Notes under the pieces: model-generated
Seen by the model: the letters and a program-made list of their open reading frames with translations, nothing else
What the model was told of the DNA's origin: nothing
Databases searched by the model: none
DNA from: Edolisoma coerulescens
Taxonomy: Eukaryota > Chordata > Aves > Passeriformes > Campephagidae
Assembly (NCBI GenBank): GCA_013397115.1
Contig: VWZW01004691.1
Coordinates: 370,652 to 434,651, forward strand
Length of the DNA: 64,000 bases
Direction: 5' to 3'
Position numbers and translations under genes: made by a program
Part shown: piece after piece, positions 1-11,071 of the stretch
Layout: every line of letters starts with the position of its first letter
Position numbering within the stretch: the first letter of the stretch is position 1

Positions 1-685
1 ATTTCCCCGCAGCTTGTGTGCAGCCCATGATGAAGCAGCTGTGCCCCTGCAGTCCATGGAGATCCACAGGGATGCAGAGATCCACCCTCAGTCTGTGGAG
101 GAGACCCACACAGGAGGAGGTGGATGCCTGAGAGGAGGCTGTGGAGCCGTGGGAAGACCACACTGGAAGAGGTTTCTGGCAGTGACCTGCAGACCCCTGG
201 AGAGAGGAGCTCACATTAGAGAAGGTTTCATAGAAGGACTTGGTACCCTGTGGGGGACCCAAGCTAGAGCAGGCTGTGCCTGAAGGACTGCACCCCATGG
301 AAAGGGAGCCAAGTTGGAGCACTTTGTGAGAAACTGTAGCCCATGGATGGACTCATGCTGGAGAAGCTCATGGAGAACACTCTCCTCTGGGAGGGACCCC
401 ATGATGGAGAGAGGAGGTTGAGCTGGGAAGTAGGAAGGGGCTGGGAGAAAGGTTTTTTTAAGATTTATTTTACTTCTCATTATCCTGCTTGGATTTGTAT
501 TGGTAATAAATTCAATTAATTTCCCCAAGCTGAGTCTGTTTTGCCCATGACAGTAGCCAATTTGTGATCTCTCTTAGTCCTTGCCTGAGCCCTTTGTTAT
601 ATTTTCTCTCCTCTGTCTAGTTTCAGAGGGAGTGAGGGTGGCTTTCGTGGGTGCCTGGAATCCATCCAGGGTCAACCCACTACAC
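1..685 (+). mobile_element. 3' part of an avian ERV long terminal repeat, cut by the window edge
   Basis: This block is GC-richer than the AT-rich DNA that follows and is full of phrases such as 'gagaaactgtagcccatgga' that recur in avian ERVL-type LTRs. It moves to a T-rich stretch, a polyadenylation signal AATAAA at 505-510, then 'ctgagtctgttttgccc' and a U5-like tail ending 'gggtcaacccactaca' near 685, which gives the expected terminal CA. Family knowledge: this order (U3, poly(A) signal, U5, CA) is that of an LTR read on the plus strand. The 5' end lies outside the window, so solo LTR versus 3' LTR of a longer provirus cannot be decided. No gag, pol or env frame is visible. The 89-codon plus and 105-codon minus open frames inside it are LTR shadows, not genes. 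Family assignment is from memory of consensus texture. Confidence 0.72.
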
Positions 686-2243
686 CTAGAAAAAATGGGT
701 AGAGAGAGAATGTAAGTGGCTTCCAGGTCACTGTATGTTTTTTCATAATAGCTGTGAGCTGCATGTCCTCCCAGTTTCACTGATAATATTCCATTTTTCA
801 TGGAATTGAAGAAGGCATGATCAGAAGGTGGGGCAAGAGAAGAGGTCCTCTTTCAGATTATTTTCTTTGAGATAGCCAAGACCTTTTCTAAATGGAGAAG
901 TTAGTGGAATATAGGGTAAAGGTCTGATATTGAATTGCATTAAGTATCCCTCACCACCTTCCTACCTAAATGCTCTTGACTTGCACTTGGGTAGAATCAG
1001 AGTATTATGTGGTGCATGCCCAGTCTGGCTTGGAGACATGGCTGAAGCTCTTTTGAGGAGGAAGGGAGAAGGATCACATTTGACCTTGGGGGAGACAGGA
1101 CACCGCTGTGTCACAAACCCCTCTGCTGCAGCCCTCCCTCCTGGCACAGCCCCATCTGGTAGCATTTTGCCAAAATATTTTATGTAAGAATATTAAAAAT
1201 ATTTATTTAATTGCTGTTTTAATTATTAAATTGATTATTAAATCTTTAAAATTATTCAATTATTTAAATTATTTTTTTAAATATCTAATTTATATTAGTC
1301 ACTCACAAAATCCAGAAATACTATTGGTGTGAAAGAACTGCACACCAAAAAAAGTTGTTAAAGAATAGTTATTTCAGGCATATTTACTCACTAGAACAAA
1401 ATCTACATAGTTGTGACAAGTAACTAGAAAATAAAATATATAAATTTCCAAGCTCTCAGAATACGAATAAACTAATCTCTTAGCCATAATGGACAAACTT
1501 ATTCACTAAAAGTTAAATAACTCAGAAAATAATCAACCAATATGTAAATATACAACACAGAAAGAAATATACACTATCACAAGCTGAATGCACTCATCAA
1601 GAAATATCTATGAGTTTGGATGACACAGGAGAGAAAGATTAGGGCAGTTATTGGGTGTTTAGGGCACTACCTGTGAGATAAAAGCAAAATAAACTTGCTT
1701 TGGGGACATTTCAAATTAGTGAAGTGAGAATTTGTAGTTTATTTAAATTTTAAAAAATAAAATTAAAAAAAAAAAAAATCTAGTTTCTTCCCCAAACCCA
1801 TCTGCCACATAATTAGCTTCTGTGGTCATCACACACAGATTCTGTAAAATCAAAGTACAGATGGTGGTTTGTTACAAAATAACATAGGAGGCTTAGAATA
1901 GATGATACATTTGGTCATTTTTGCACATAAACTCCCTGATTAAGAATGAAAAATGTGAACATTTGTTTGTCTTGGAAAAACTGCTATTACTTGTCAAGCA
2001 TGACCAATTAGGTATTACTAAACTGTTGTCCATATAATTAAGAAAAACAGCCATCTGTAAAGTCAGAAATATGCATCTCTGGTTTTGGTGTGTTTGGTTT
2101 GTGGCTGTTTCCCCACTACCACCACCCCCCCGGCTTATAAATGTAATTTTTCTGGTCTGTTTTACTCATAAAATAGTAACAGAAAAAACACAGAGATTGC
2201 TGATTGCAACAGGTCTTTGAAAATTTCCTTAATTCTTCCTTCC
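686..2243. other. Unique AT-rich DNA, no gene seen
   Basis: No motif-bearing reading frame is visible. The 85-codon frame at 930-1187 and its 67-codon antisense partner overlap and show no family features. 1180-1300 is almost pure A/T, made of overlapping TTAATTA-like words, and there is a homopolymer A run near 1766-1778. 2100-2135 holds a short C-rich patch (cccccccgg) but no G-quadruplex pattern. Confidence 0.6.
1180..1300. repeat. AT-rich low-complexity tract
   Basis: Nearly all A and T, with repeated words such as 'aattattaaattgattatt'. It has no clean tandem period, so it reads as low complexity rather than a microsatellite. Confidence 0.8.
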
Positions 2244-2273
2244 TTGTCTCTTTTTTTTTTTCTCTCCTTTTAG
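2244..2273 (+). promoter_or_regulatory. Strong splice-acceptor-like polypyrimidine tract
   Basis: A long pyrimidine run (T11 followed by ctctcctttt) ends in TAG at 2271-2273. This is close to the ideal vertebrate 3' splice site. One frame after it stays open for about 36 codons before TAA near 2380, with no evident donor. It may be a lncRNA acceptor or a chance T-rich tract. The sequence shows the tract; its use is not shown. Confidence 0.3.
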
Positions 2274-2879
2274 CGACAGATATAAGCTGGAAATAAGGAC
2301 AGAAAATAAGGCACCTTCTAAGAAATATTTATATATTTTGTCTTCTGCTACATTTAATGAATGTCCAAGACATAAATAACAAGAAAAAAGTGAAAGCTTG
2401 TAATTTTTCTCACTGTTGCTTAATTGTTTGAGATTTTAAATTGAGAAAGAAAAAAATGCCATTTACTTCTAGATTCTGTATGGTTAAAGCAAAACTTTGC
2501 CATAGAAATATAGCAAGAAAGAATAATTGCAGCTTGGGTTGATATAACAGTGTTTGTAGAAAGCAGGTGGGGTCAATCAAGACATTTAGACTTTTTTAAC
2601 ATGGCATTAACAAGGAATGGACTAAGGATGCTCTCCCTGGGTGCAGTTTTACCAGCTCACAATTTCTCTCTGAACCAGTTATTTTTAGTGTTAGATAGCT
2701 TTGGTGCCTTGTTTCCTTATGCTTATGCTCAGAGAAGAGCTAAGAGATGTAGCGAAGGCCTTCTGATGTGAACAAATACCAGAGACTATGCCTTGAATGA
2801 AAAAAAAAATATATTCAAGACAGAATTAATGAGTTTTGAATGTTTCTAGCTGAAATACATGAATTGTTTTCATTTCCTT
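2274..2879. other. Unique sequence, no gene seen
   Basis: A plus-strand open frame of 73 codons at 2550-2771 has no recognisable domain, no Kozak context of note and no splice context, and is treated as chance. The rest is AT-rich unique DNA. Confidence 0.55.
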
Positions 2880-3110
2880 TATTCATTTGTCTTACAAGAC
2901 TGCTGCATACATTGGTGTGCCCAATGCGAGATGCATTTTGATTTTATCATCAGTATTGTGCAATTCAGAGTGCCGAACACAAGCAGCAAGTTTGCATGGC
3001 TTGCCTGAACTATCTCCTTAAGAGAAAAAATTACAGTCACTGTATAGCATCAGAACATGGCAATTTTGTCATGCACTGACAAAAACAATTTAGGTAGCAC
3101 TATTCTCTCC
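2880..3110. other. Possible conserved noncoding element (texture only)
   Basis: A block of balanced composition inside AT-rich DNA, with few homopolymers and retained CpGs (aatgcgaga, gtgccgaac, ctcccgga). It has no open frame of length in any phase. This texture is common in amniote conserved noncoding elements, but conservation cannot be tested from one sequence. Confidence 0.25.
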
Positions 3111-3334
3111 CGGACTCTTATAAATAGTGTAAGAAAGAGTCTCAAATTCCTGTGCTTCATTAGCATAGAGAGTTCGTACAATGCTATAGAATTTTGAAGA
3201 GAGATGTGTCTTTAAATATCCCTCTCCTCTTGCTCAATAAATTGAGATACAGAGGTTAGCATTTACTATGTATTAAAAGCAGTTCATTAAAAAATCCAGA
3301 GTAACAGCTTGGAGTTTAGTTGGTAACTATTAGC

Positions 3335-3560
3335 AATACTGTCTGTGAAACAGCTGCTTGATTTAATTGGCAAACACTAGTTCCTTTCATTTACAGGCAG
3401 AATTGGAGCCTCTCTGCTTTCCAACAAGCAAAAGGCTGTACCCATTCTAAAACAGACACTATTTAACCTGCCTTATAATTAATGAAGAAAAATCCCACCT
3501 TACAGTCATCTCAACCTCTTTGCATTAAAAAAATTATCAGCTGACAATCTTGGCTAACAG
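3335..3560. other. Possible conserved noncoding element (texture only)
   Basis: Contains E-box (CAGCTG near 3352), 'tttaattggc' and 'ttataattaatga' homeodomain-like cores, and evenly mixed composition without simple repeats. This is inferred as enhancer-like only from the density of such words. No coding frame is present. Confidence 0.22.
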
Positions 3561-4769
3561 AAATCACTTTGAAAGTGACTTTTTTCCTGTGCCTCAAATT
3601 TCTCCTGTAAAAACCAACAAAACGTTGTGCCAAATCTAGAAGATGGTAGGCTAAATGGAGTTAATCAATCATGAATTATTAGGTAACAGGGATGTACATG
3701 GTGACTGATACAATTCTTCCGAATGGTGAGACACACAGCCCAAATTTCTTTCTGAGTTTACTAATGGTCTTTCTTCCATCCTGCCCTTAGGTGTTCTTGT
3801 AACTCGTTGCTTTCCTCAGTAGAAAAGTGTTTTCTCTCTGCCCTTGCAGACAGTGCTGTCATCGTGGCCACTGTGTAAAATTTAATCTCTGAAGGAAAGA
3901 AATTTTATATAAAACTTGAGCTAAAATACATAAACTTCTAAACTCTATTGGTGACTTTAGCATATTTGAGATAGAAAAATACCTGTCTACAATACTGTTA
4001 GGAATATTAACTCAATATTGTCATCAATAACTAATGATGTAGAAACTTGTAAAGAAACATTCCTTTAAAAGATGAAAGATAGAAACACTTTAAACTATAT
4101 AATTATATTTACATTCTTTTAACTATGTAAGTAAGTACATATTGTTCGATTTACATCTCTGCTGTGACTTTGAGAAGCAAATAAAAACTAGTATGTACAC
4201 ACCCAACTAGCAGGAGCTGCTTGGAGCAAGAACACAAGATCAGAGTTTTAGTGATACTTTCCCATATGTACCTATACAGACCACAATGGTGTGCCGCTTA
4301 GGGGCTTTCTGAGATGTGTGTCCCATTCATTCATCTTTAGTCTCAAAATAGACATATGAAAATAACATCAAACATCATCTTTCGTCCATTTTGTTCACAA
4401 CTGAACAGCAGAAATCATGAAAATTCTTCAGCCAATTAACACACAGCTAATATGCAACATACAAAAAGGAAATGTAGATGATACTTTTGTTGTTACAACA
4501 CCTTGAAAGTGTGGGATCACCACTAAAACCTGCAGAGATAAAAATTTTGTGCTGTTTTTGTACTTCTGTGCAAGGAGGCAAGTGTGCTGGATCTTAGCTA
4601 GGGCTAGAAAGAATACTCTCTTTCTTGAAATAAGAAGTAATTCTCACTGTTATGAAAACTTCCTCACATACACCTATTGGAAATCTAAAGTTCAACCCCA
4701 AGTTTAGCCCCTAGGACTCATTACATTTTAAATATACTTCTTGAATTATATTTACTTTCACATATTTAG
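3561..4769. other. Unique AT-rich DNA, nothing distinctive seen
   Basis: No open frame above about 60 codons, no repeat family recognised and no tandem repeat. T-rich and A-rich patches are scattered throughout. Confidence 0.55.
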
Positions 4770-5000
4770 TGTCCCAAGCTTTTGACCAGTTCTGGGGTCA
4801 GTGTTTTTCTCCTGCTCCCATTGATAGCAGCCTCCAGCTGGGAGCTTATCAACACAGCCTGGCATAACGGGAACAGAATTGAAATTTCATTTTAAAAGTG
4901 AAAATGGAATGCAATATTTTCTTTTGAGCAGAACTTATTATGTAATTGTATAAGCAAATTTCATCTGTGGCTTCTGTTAACTTCCATATAGTTCTCAGTC
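4770..5000. other. Possible conserved noncoding element (texture only)
   Basis: A more balanced stretch with a short inverted word pair around 'cctccagctgggagctt' (an E-box CAGCTG flanked by CTCC/GGAG), followed by octamer-like and TAATTG-like words (ttatgtaattg). No coding frame. Confidence 0.2.
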
Positions 5001-6275
5001 TTCCATGTGACAGGAGAGACAGCTAAATCTCCCTGCAGAGCTGACTACAGTCAGAATATGTCGAAAAGATAACCAGGGATCATTTAAACATTGCATTTTC
5101 TTTTAAACAGCATTACAGTCAAATGTACAAAGAGGCATCTGTCTTTCACTCCTTTCAAGATCTCTAGAGGCCTCAGACTCACACTTTTCAGTAGCACTAT
5201 CCCCCCTGAGGGCTATTACATACTTCAAAATCTACAAAGCAAGACATAGGTCAGGAAAACAATAATTATTTTAACAAAAAATGTTGTCTTTCCTCCCTCC
5301 AACATTTTAGACTACTTCTGTGAAAGGCTAGATCTAAAAATATTTTGTTGACATCATAATTATTGCAATTAGATTCAATTTTCTTTTAATGTTATCCTGT
5401 CAAGCCATGTCTCTTCCTTTAGGAGTTTCAGGGTATTGCCTATTCATGCAGATATTTTTTATGCTCCTGAGTAAGTAACAGACTAGTTTTAAGAGAAAAT
5501 TCTGATATTGATTACAAACATTGATTCAATAGATTCTAAATTAAGTGTAACAATTTGTTTAAAAAAGGACTTAAAATAAAACCAACTCCCAATGTCACTG
5601 TGCTGATGGACTACACAGCAATTGCACCTTGCAATGAGCACATTCAGTTCTAGCTGAAAGCCTGCAGGGATCCATGAAAAATTACCAGGGCTTTCATTTA
5701 AACTATAATTCTACTGGACAGCCAGGTCAGATAATGTGCTTCAAAGGCAGAATTAAAAAGTGGGAAAATAATTCAAATGCACATAGAAGGACATAAAATA
5801 TAAACCTTTTCTCTTTTTAATACATGTAGGTTTAGCAAGCGTTATGAAGAATACAAGAATTATAGAATTTTTTTGGAAAAGGATAAAAAATGTTCCACCT
5901 TATGCCCAAATCTCTCTGACATGTCCTATATTGATGCTCCCAACTGTACCACAATAGTGCATGTAGGTGTGTTTTTCTTGGATTATAAACTCCTCTGAAG
6001 TCTCAGCCGTCCCACCACAGTCTGCAACACTATTTATTACAGATTCCATACTGAAAGACGTTCATAACATTCCACTTTACTATAATACTTTTGTAAATAA
6101 AGCAGGAAGTACCTTCCTGCCTTCATCTATATATTCATATACTGACTGTCACATATACCATTAATTTTGAGTCTGGTCTTACCCCTGTCAGAGCCTTTTG
6201 AAGTCAGAGGTGGACTACACGCATGGCATGCATAGTCATGGTCAGATTAAAATATTAGAGGACAGAGGAAAGTTG

Positions 6276-6320
6276 TATTAAAATTAATAACCTTACAATT
6301 AATACTATTAAAATTAATAA
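6276..6320. repeat. Short direct repeat, period 30 bp
   Basis: The 15-base word tattaaaattaataa occurs at 6276-6290 and again at 6306-6320, with a related AT-rich spacer. It is likely a local slippage duplication. Confidence 0.75.
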
Positions 6321-6444
6321 TCTTTCATGTTAGGGAGAAGAACAGGAATTCAGGAGTTTATAAGACTCACAGAGCTTAGACTACCCAGAGCTGGAACAAA
6401 AGGAAGAGATGACTGAATATACAGATAATCTGGAATATATACTG

Positions 6445-6469
6445 CAGTTATTAGACAGTTATTAGACAG
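6445..6469. repeat. 11-bp tandem duplication
   Basis: The unit cagttattaga is present twice back to back (6445-6455 and 6456-6466) and is followed by a partial third copy (cag). Confidence 0.85.
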
Positions 6470-9400
6470 CAATTTCCTATCACCAAATAATATACAGAAA
6501 TCCTTAGGAAAATACCTGCTATATCTTCCTTTTGTGACTGATTTTCATGAAAGGTGACAATTTGCAAATTCCACTGCTTATAAATCTCATTAGCTGAAAA
6601 GAAATGGTCTGAGTTGCTGACTTTACCACTCTGAAGTGGCACTGCATGGGCCTCTGTGCTGTCCTCCCCAACAGCCAGTCTCAATTTCTTTCAATTTACT
6701 TTTTAACTAACAGGAAGTTACAAGTAAAAATTCTGTTAAAACATCATTAGTCTGCAGAGTCAAGGACTGAAAAATGAAGAAATGCAAGAATTAACACTGA
6801 CTTTGCATTTTTAATTCCCTGTAACCCCCCTGCCTGTATGCATTTTGATACACTTTTTAATTACTTTATTTCGTTTTGTGTAGGATGGACAGTGCTCAAA
6901 GGATAAATTAGGGTTACATAGTGAGTGAAGCTGTCAACTGTGGGACTTCTGCCTTAGTTGATACAAAAATTGTGAGGTGTAAACTGAATATACATTCAGT
7001 CATTTACCAGGAGCACAGGTTTGATAAGTTATTTAGCATTCAGACAGGCATGATGTTTGTCACTCTACTGATATGGACAGTAGTGAGTATATAGCAGTGA
7101 GTAATCTCTCATTGCAATCTCTCATCTCCTTAATAAGAAAGAATGTAACAAGAATAAAATGAATGGATTAAGATGAAAGAATGAGAATAAGATGTGGACA
7201 GATGTTAATTAATGAAAAACAATGGTCATAAGACTAGTACAATATTTCTTTCCATGCAGATAATAATGGGTTTTTTTCCTGTAAGAAAATAAAAGTACAG
7301 TTTTCTAGAACTCTAGCACTATTTTGTTCAATATGTTCAATTTCACCATAAATGTTAGAAAGTGGTTTTTTTTGAGAGGTGGGTCTGGAGTAAAATAAGG
7401 TATTTAAAAAGTATTTTTTGGCTTCTGAAAACAAGTCTATGGCTTCATAGAGGAGAACTGAAATAACTTGGAGGGTAAATTCCATGTATTGTAACATGTA
7501 TTCTGAAATCAGAATCAACCTTTGCAAAGGTTCACAAGAAATGTTTATCTCTGAATTTAAATAGATGCTATGGGAGTACCTAAAGAAATTCAGCATATAT
7601 TAATTTGAACCTCATTTTGCAAAACTGGCAGAAAATCTGGTGGTAAATGGGATTTTAATAGTTTCCCCTTTCAAAAGCCACCAGTGAGTCACAAAGACAG
7701 AGGCAGAACTCTCAATATGTGGGTAGAACACAAAATAGAAAGAGCTAATGTTAATTTCCCAGACTGCCAACAGAAACAATAATTAAAGCTGAAAATAATT
7801 TGTGCCATCTTATCTTTATTATTATTAAGCAATTGCAGGATTTCCCAGAGTACTCTGCAACTCTTACTCTACACAAATTGCTTAAAGAGAGATATAACAG
7901 GAGCCATCCCAACCACCTAATACTCTTTTACTCCACTGAGATGACGTGCACAGTGTGGGGTGGTAGAGCTGAAAGAGGCAAGGTGGATTTCATAGGTAGT
8001 GTAAAAATCAAATCCAAACAACTCCTCCAAACACAGTTACGGCAGGACTAGGTGCCTTTCTTATTTCCAACTTGTAGTAGAGCCCAAGTCAAAATTGAGC
8101 TTTGTAAAAATGAGGAAAAGATGTTAGTTTGGCACTAACATGATATTCAGATAAGTGAGATGTATCTGGAATAGTATAAGATGCTCTGAAATGTCTTATT
8201 TGTCCCATTAGTTACTTTCAGCAAATAGTGATCTGCCTCTTGGGTATGTTCTTTTTCTTCACAATTTTCTCACATCGTATGTCAATATATCTCCTAACAG
8301 TTTAAGCCACTTTACTATAAGAATAAAAGATCTTAATCATTAGCAATTATTTTTTTTTAGAAAGCATTAGAGTGCCTGCTTCTTTAAAGGTTACAATATT
8401 CTGAAATTCTGCAAAAATGAGTCATCTGAGTATTGATCATATGGTTTTTCATAAAACGTATGGTAGAAAGTCCTTAGGTAAATTATACACTCTGAGCAAA
8501 GTTCTTTAGGGTCACTCCTCTGAAATGGGGCCAAGCCTATAACATGCAAACTTCTGTGGCAGAACTATTATTTGGCAGAGGTTGTGAGAAGAATAAAAAT
8601 TATTTTGATTTTCTAGCAAGTGACAAAGGTTAATGGCATATATTTTGTACAACATATAAGGTACTGAATTCAGTTCAAACTGGCACTAAAAGAAAAAAAT
8701 GTTTTGGATAAATGTTAACATTACTTTCATCATATTATGAAAAATACAAAAATCATTAATCTCCTTGATCAACCATCTAGCAGTGTTTTTCTTTTCTCCT
8801 TAAATTACTTATACAATGTTATTTTTTAGTACATTTATTATTGTGCAGTATTTATTCTTCACTGATATCTCCTTCAAGAGTATCTTCTCCTGGATTAGTA
8901 ATTAAGGGTTTTATTATCTCCATATATAGGTGTTGTTTTGGGTTTTCTCCCTCCCCACTCTCTAAGACATAGCTTTAATGTGAAGGAGAAATGAATGAAC
9001 TTCAGACAAAGACTGGGGAGCTGAATTTAATGTAGCTTTGGAGGATTTGTTTTGTGGACTCTTAACTAGTACAGAGCAGATCACTTTTGCTGCTTCAAAA
9101 CAGTTACTGAAATTCATGATGAAATAGAAGAATGCAGTTATTATGTCAAAGATATTGATACTTTCTGTGCCAGGCAGATATGGAAAACAGGATCAGGACA
9201 TAGGTAGTGATGGGAAAAAAGCCCCACATCTGTACTGGTCTGGAATGTTGGGACAGTAAATTACTGTTTAGAAACCTTGTTAAAGCCTAATTTGAGTATG
9301 TGCAGCATATCTGCATAATGATGCAAGTGGGATTTATCTATTCTGAAATAAAAACTCTGGGTTTTTTCCTTTTTTACAATGGAGATATTACAGATACCAG

Positions 9401-10100
9401 TATATGTTATTAATACAATGCAATTGTTATTTCTATTAAAAAACGGAATGGGGGGAAGTGTAAGAAGCCCAGTAATTTTTTTGATTTACTGAGAAGTAAA
9501 GGATTTCTACAGAATTATATTTTCTCAGTTTGCAATGGGAGAAAAACAATATTTTATTTTAAAATAATATTTTTTAAAAATTAAAATTGATATTTTACTT
9601 AAATTTTGTATTTTTGCATCTGCCTAACAGATGCAAAGTACTTTCAGAACAAGAGGCATTCCTTGAACACACAAAAAAATAAATTATTTTAATTTCAGAA
9701 CTAGGGAGTTAACTAAAAAACCACTTTTTTTTCTTTGGGAAACAAAATAAACCTAATTGACCCTGAGATGCAGCTTTCATTTTTGTAGCATCTGCATCTT
9801 TTCATAGAAAATTATTCATATTTATGTTTCTGCTTTGAGTATTAAGTTCTAAGCACATCTCCAATATCTTCTGAAGTTGCTACCACTTGAAGTTGAAATT
9901 TTGTTTCTTGAATTTACATTCCTAAGCACTTCACTATGAGAATTTGTTCCCAGAACTAAGAAACCTCTAGAAAATGAATGACTAATTGAGGAAGAGACTC
10001 GCGTCTCCCCCTAGAGAATGTGGTACCTTATCTGCTACACAGAGCACACATACAACACACTGACATTGTTGTTCCCATTTTGAAATCAATAGATATATAC

Positions 10101-10308
10101 CTACATCATCAAGGACAGGTGCTGGGACCTCATCCCTTCTCACATTAGTCCTCATCAGGCTGCTTATGGCTGCAAAGATGCCAATCAGTTTCTCAAAGGG
10201 AAATTCACTGTGTGCCCATAATAGCTTCACACGCCAAGTCTGCCAATCAATACTGACATCACGCCATGCATTTCATTTATGCTGATACATGGATGAAGAT
10301 CACTAAGT
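10101..10308 (-). pseudogene. Exon-like segment with an open 3' half, unrecognised
   Basis: Read on the minus strand, the segment is preceded by a pyrimidine-rich tract ending in CAG (plus-strand 10309-10320) and is followed by a donor-like AG|GTATAT (plus-strand 10095-10102). Its downstream part has an open frame with unusually protein-like content: WRVKLLWAHSEFPFEKLI, then GIFAAISSLMRTNVRRDEV, ending PAPVLDDV at the donor. The frame continues past the donor to about 9982 but becomes cysteine-rich and less protein-like there. Every frame has a stop in the upstream part of the interval, so the full segment is not a clean coding exon. It could be a decayed exon of a pseudogene, an exon using an internal acceptor, a lncRNA exon or chance. 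I do not recognise the family. Confidence 0.22.
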
Positions 10309-11049
10309 CTGAAAAGGAACAGGGTGGATTTATTAAAATAGTGCCTTTTAAGAGCCCTTTCCCCTAGCAAATGACATCTTTAATAACTCGCTAACAAATG
10401 GATGATTTTATATACTGAATGTTACCCAGCTCCTTGGGATCAGTTTGAAGTTTATTAAAAGTCCTGTTTACTAAAGCCTAGATACCATCTTGATACTTAA
10501 AAAGTTATGAAAATTCCTACTTCTTCTATTAAAAATAGAAGCAGATAAAAGTAAAAACCTAAATTTTGCATTCCTTAAACCACAGTTAAATAATTAACTG
10601 AGAAATAACCGAGAAATTGAGTCTTGGCAAACATGACCTCAGGTCTGAGCACACTTAAATAACTGAACAGGCTTATTTAGCAAAGACTTCATGAAGCAGC
10701 AAAACAGATGACAAACCTAATTTGTCACTGAAGGTCTTGCTGGCCTTGTGCAAAATGAATTCCTAAAACACAGTATATCAGACACTTGCAGAAGGCTATT
10801 GCTTGGTGGTCACTTCATGGGTATAGTATAGGAAAACTGGATTTCAGGTATTTTCATGTGTTCTCTTTTTTGCTGATTCAGAAATGTTACCATCCTTTTT
10901 GCTACACAATAACTAGCTTTTAATGCCACAGGCTATGAATAGCAATTGAGATTGAAGTTTTAAAAAGAAAAGATTGTGGGTTTATATTAGTTCTCTTTTG
11001 GAAGGCTGAAAAAGCAATAAAGTATAGAAAATGTGAGCATACCCCAAAA
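10309..11049. other. Unique AT-rich DNA, nothing distinctive seen
   Basis: No repeat family and no open frame with motifs. Composition is as in the flanks. Confidence 0.55.
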
Positions 11050-11071
11050 ATATATATATATATATATATAA
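11050..11071. repeat. (TA)n microsatellite
   Basis: Ten uninterrupted TA dinucleotides follow an A run. Length is likely polymorphic. Confidence 0.95.

Larger units (their letters stand above)
5001..10100. other. Unique AT-rich DNA, no gene seen
   Basis: Open frames of 65-120 codons here (for example 7234-7596 minus, 120 codons) are rich in I, L, F, Y, K and N as expected of translated AT-rich DNA, and show no motif. Small local repeats are present: a 30-bp-period direct repeat at 6276-6320, an 11-bp tandem duplication at 6445-6466 and a 13-bp-spaced repeat at 7103-7125. An AT-rich patch at 9540-9610 contains a perfect 14-bp palindrome at 9554-9567. No transposable element is recognised. Confidence 0.55.

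Noticed and set aside
7234..7596. 120-codon minus-strand open frame as a gene
   Set aside because: No motif or conserved feature; rich in I, L, Y, S and N like random AT-rich translation.
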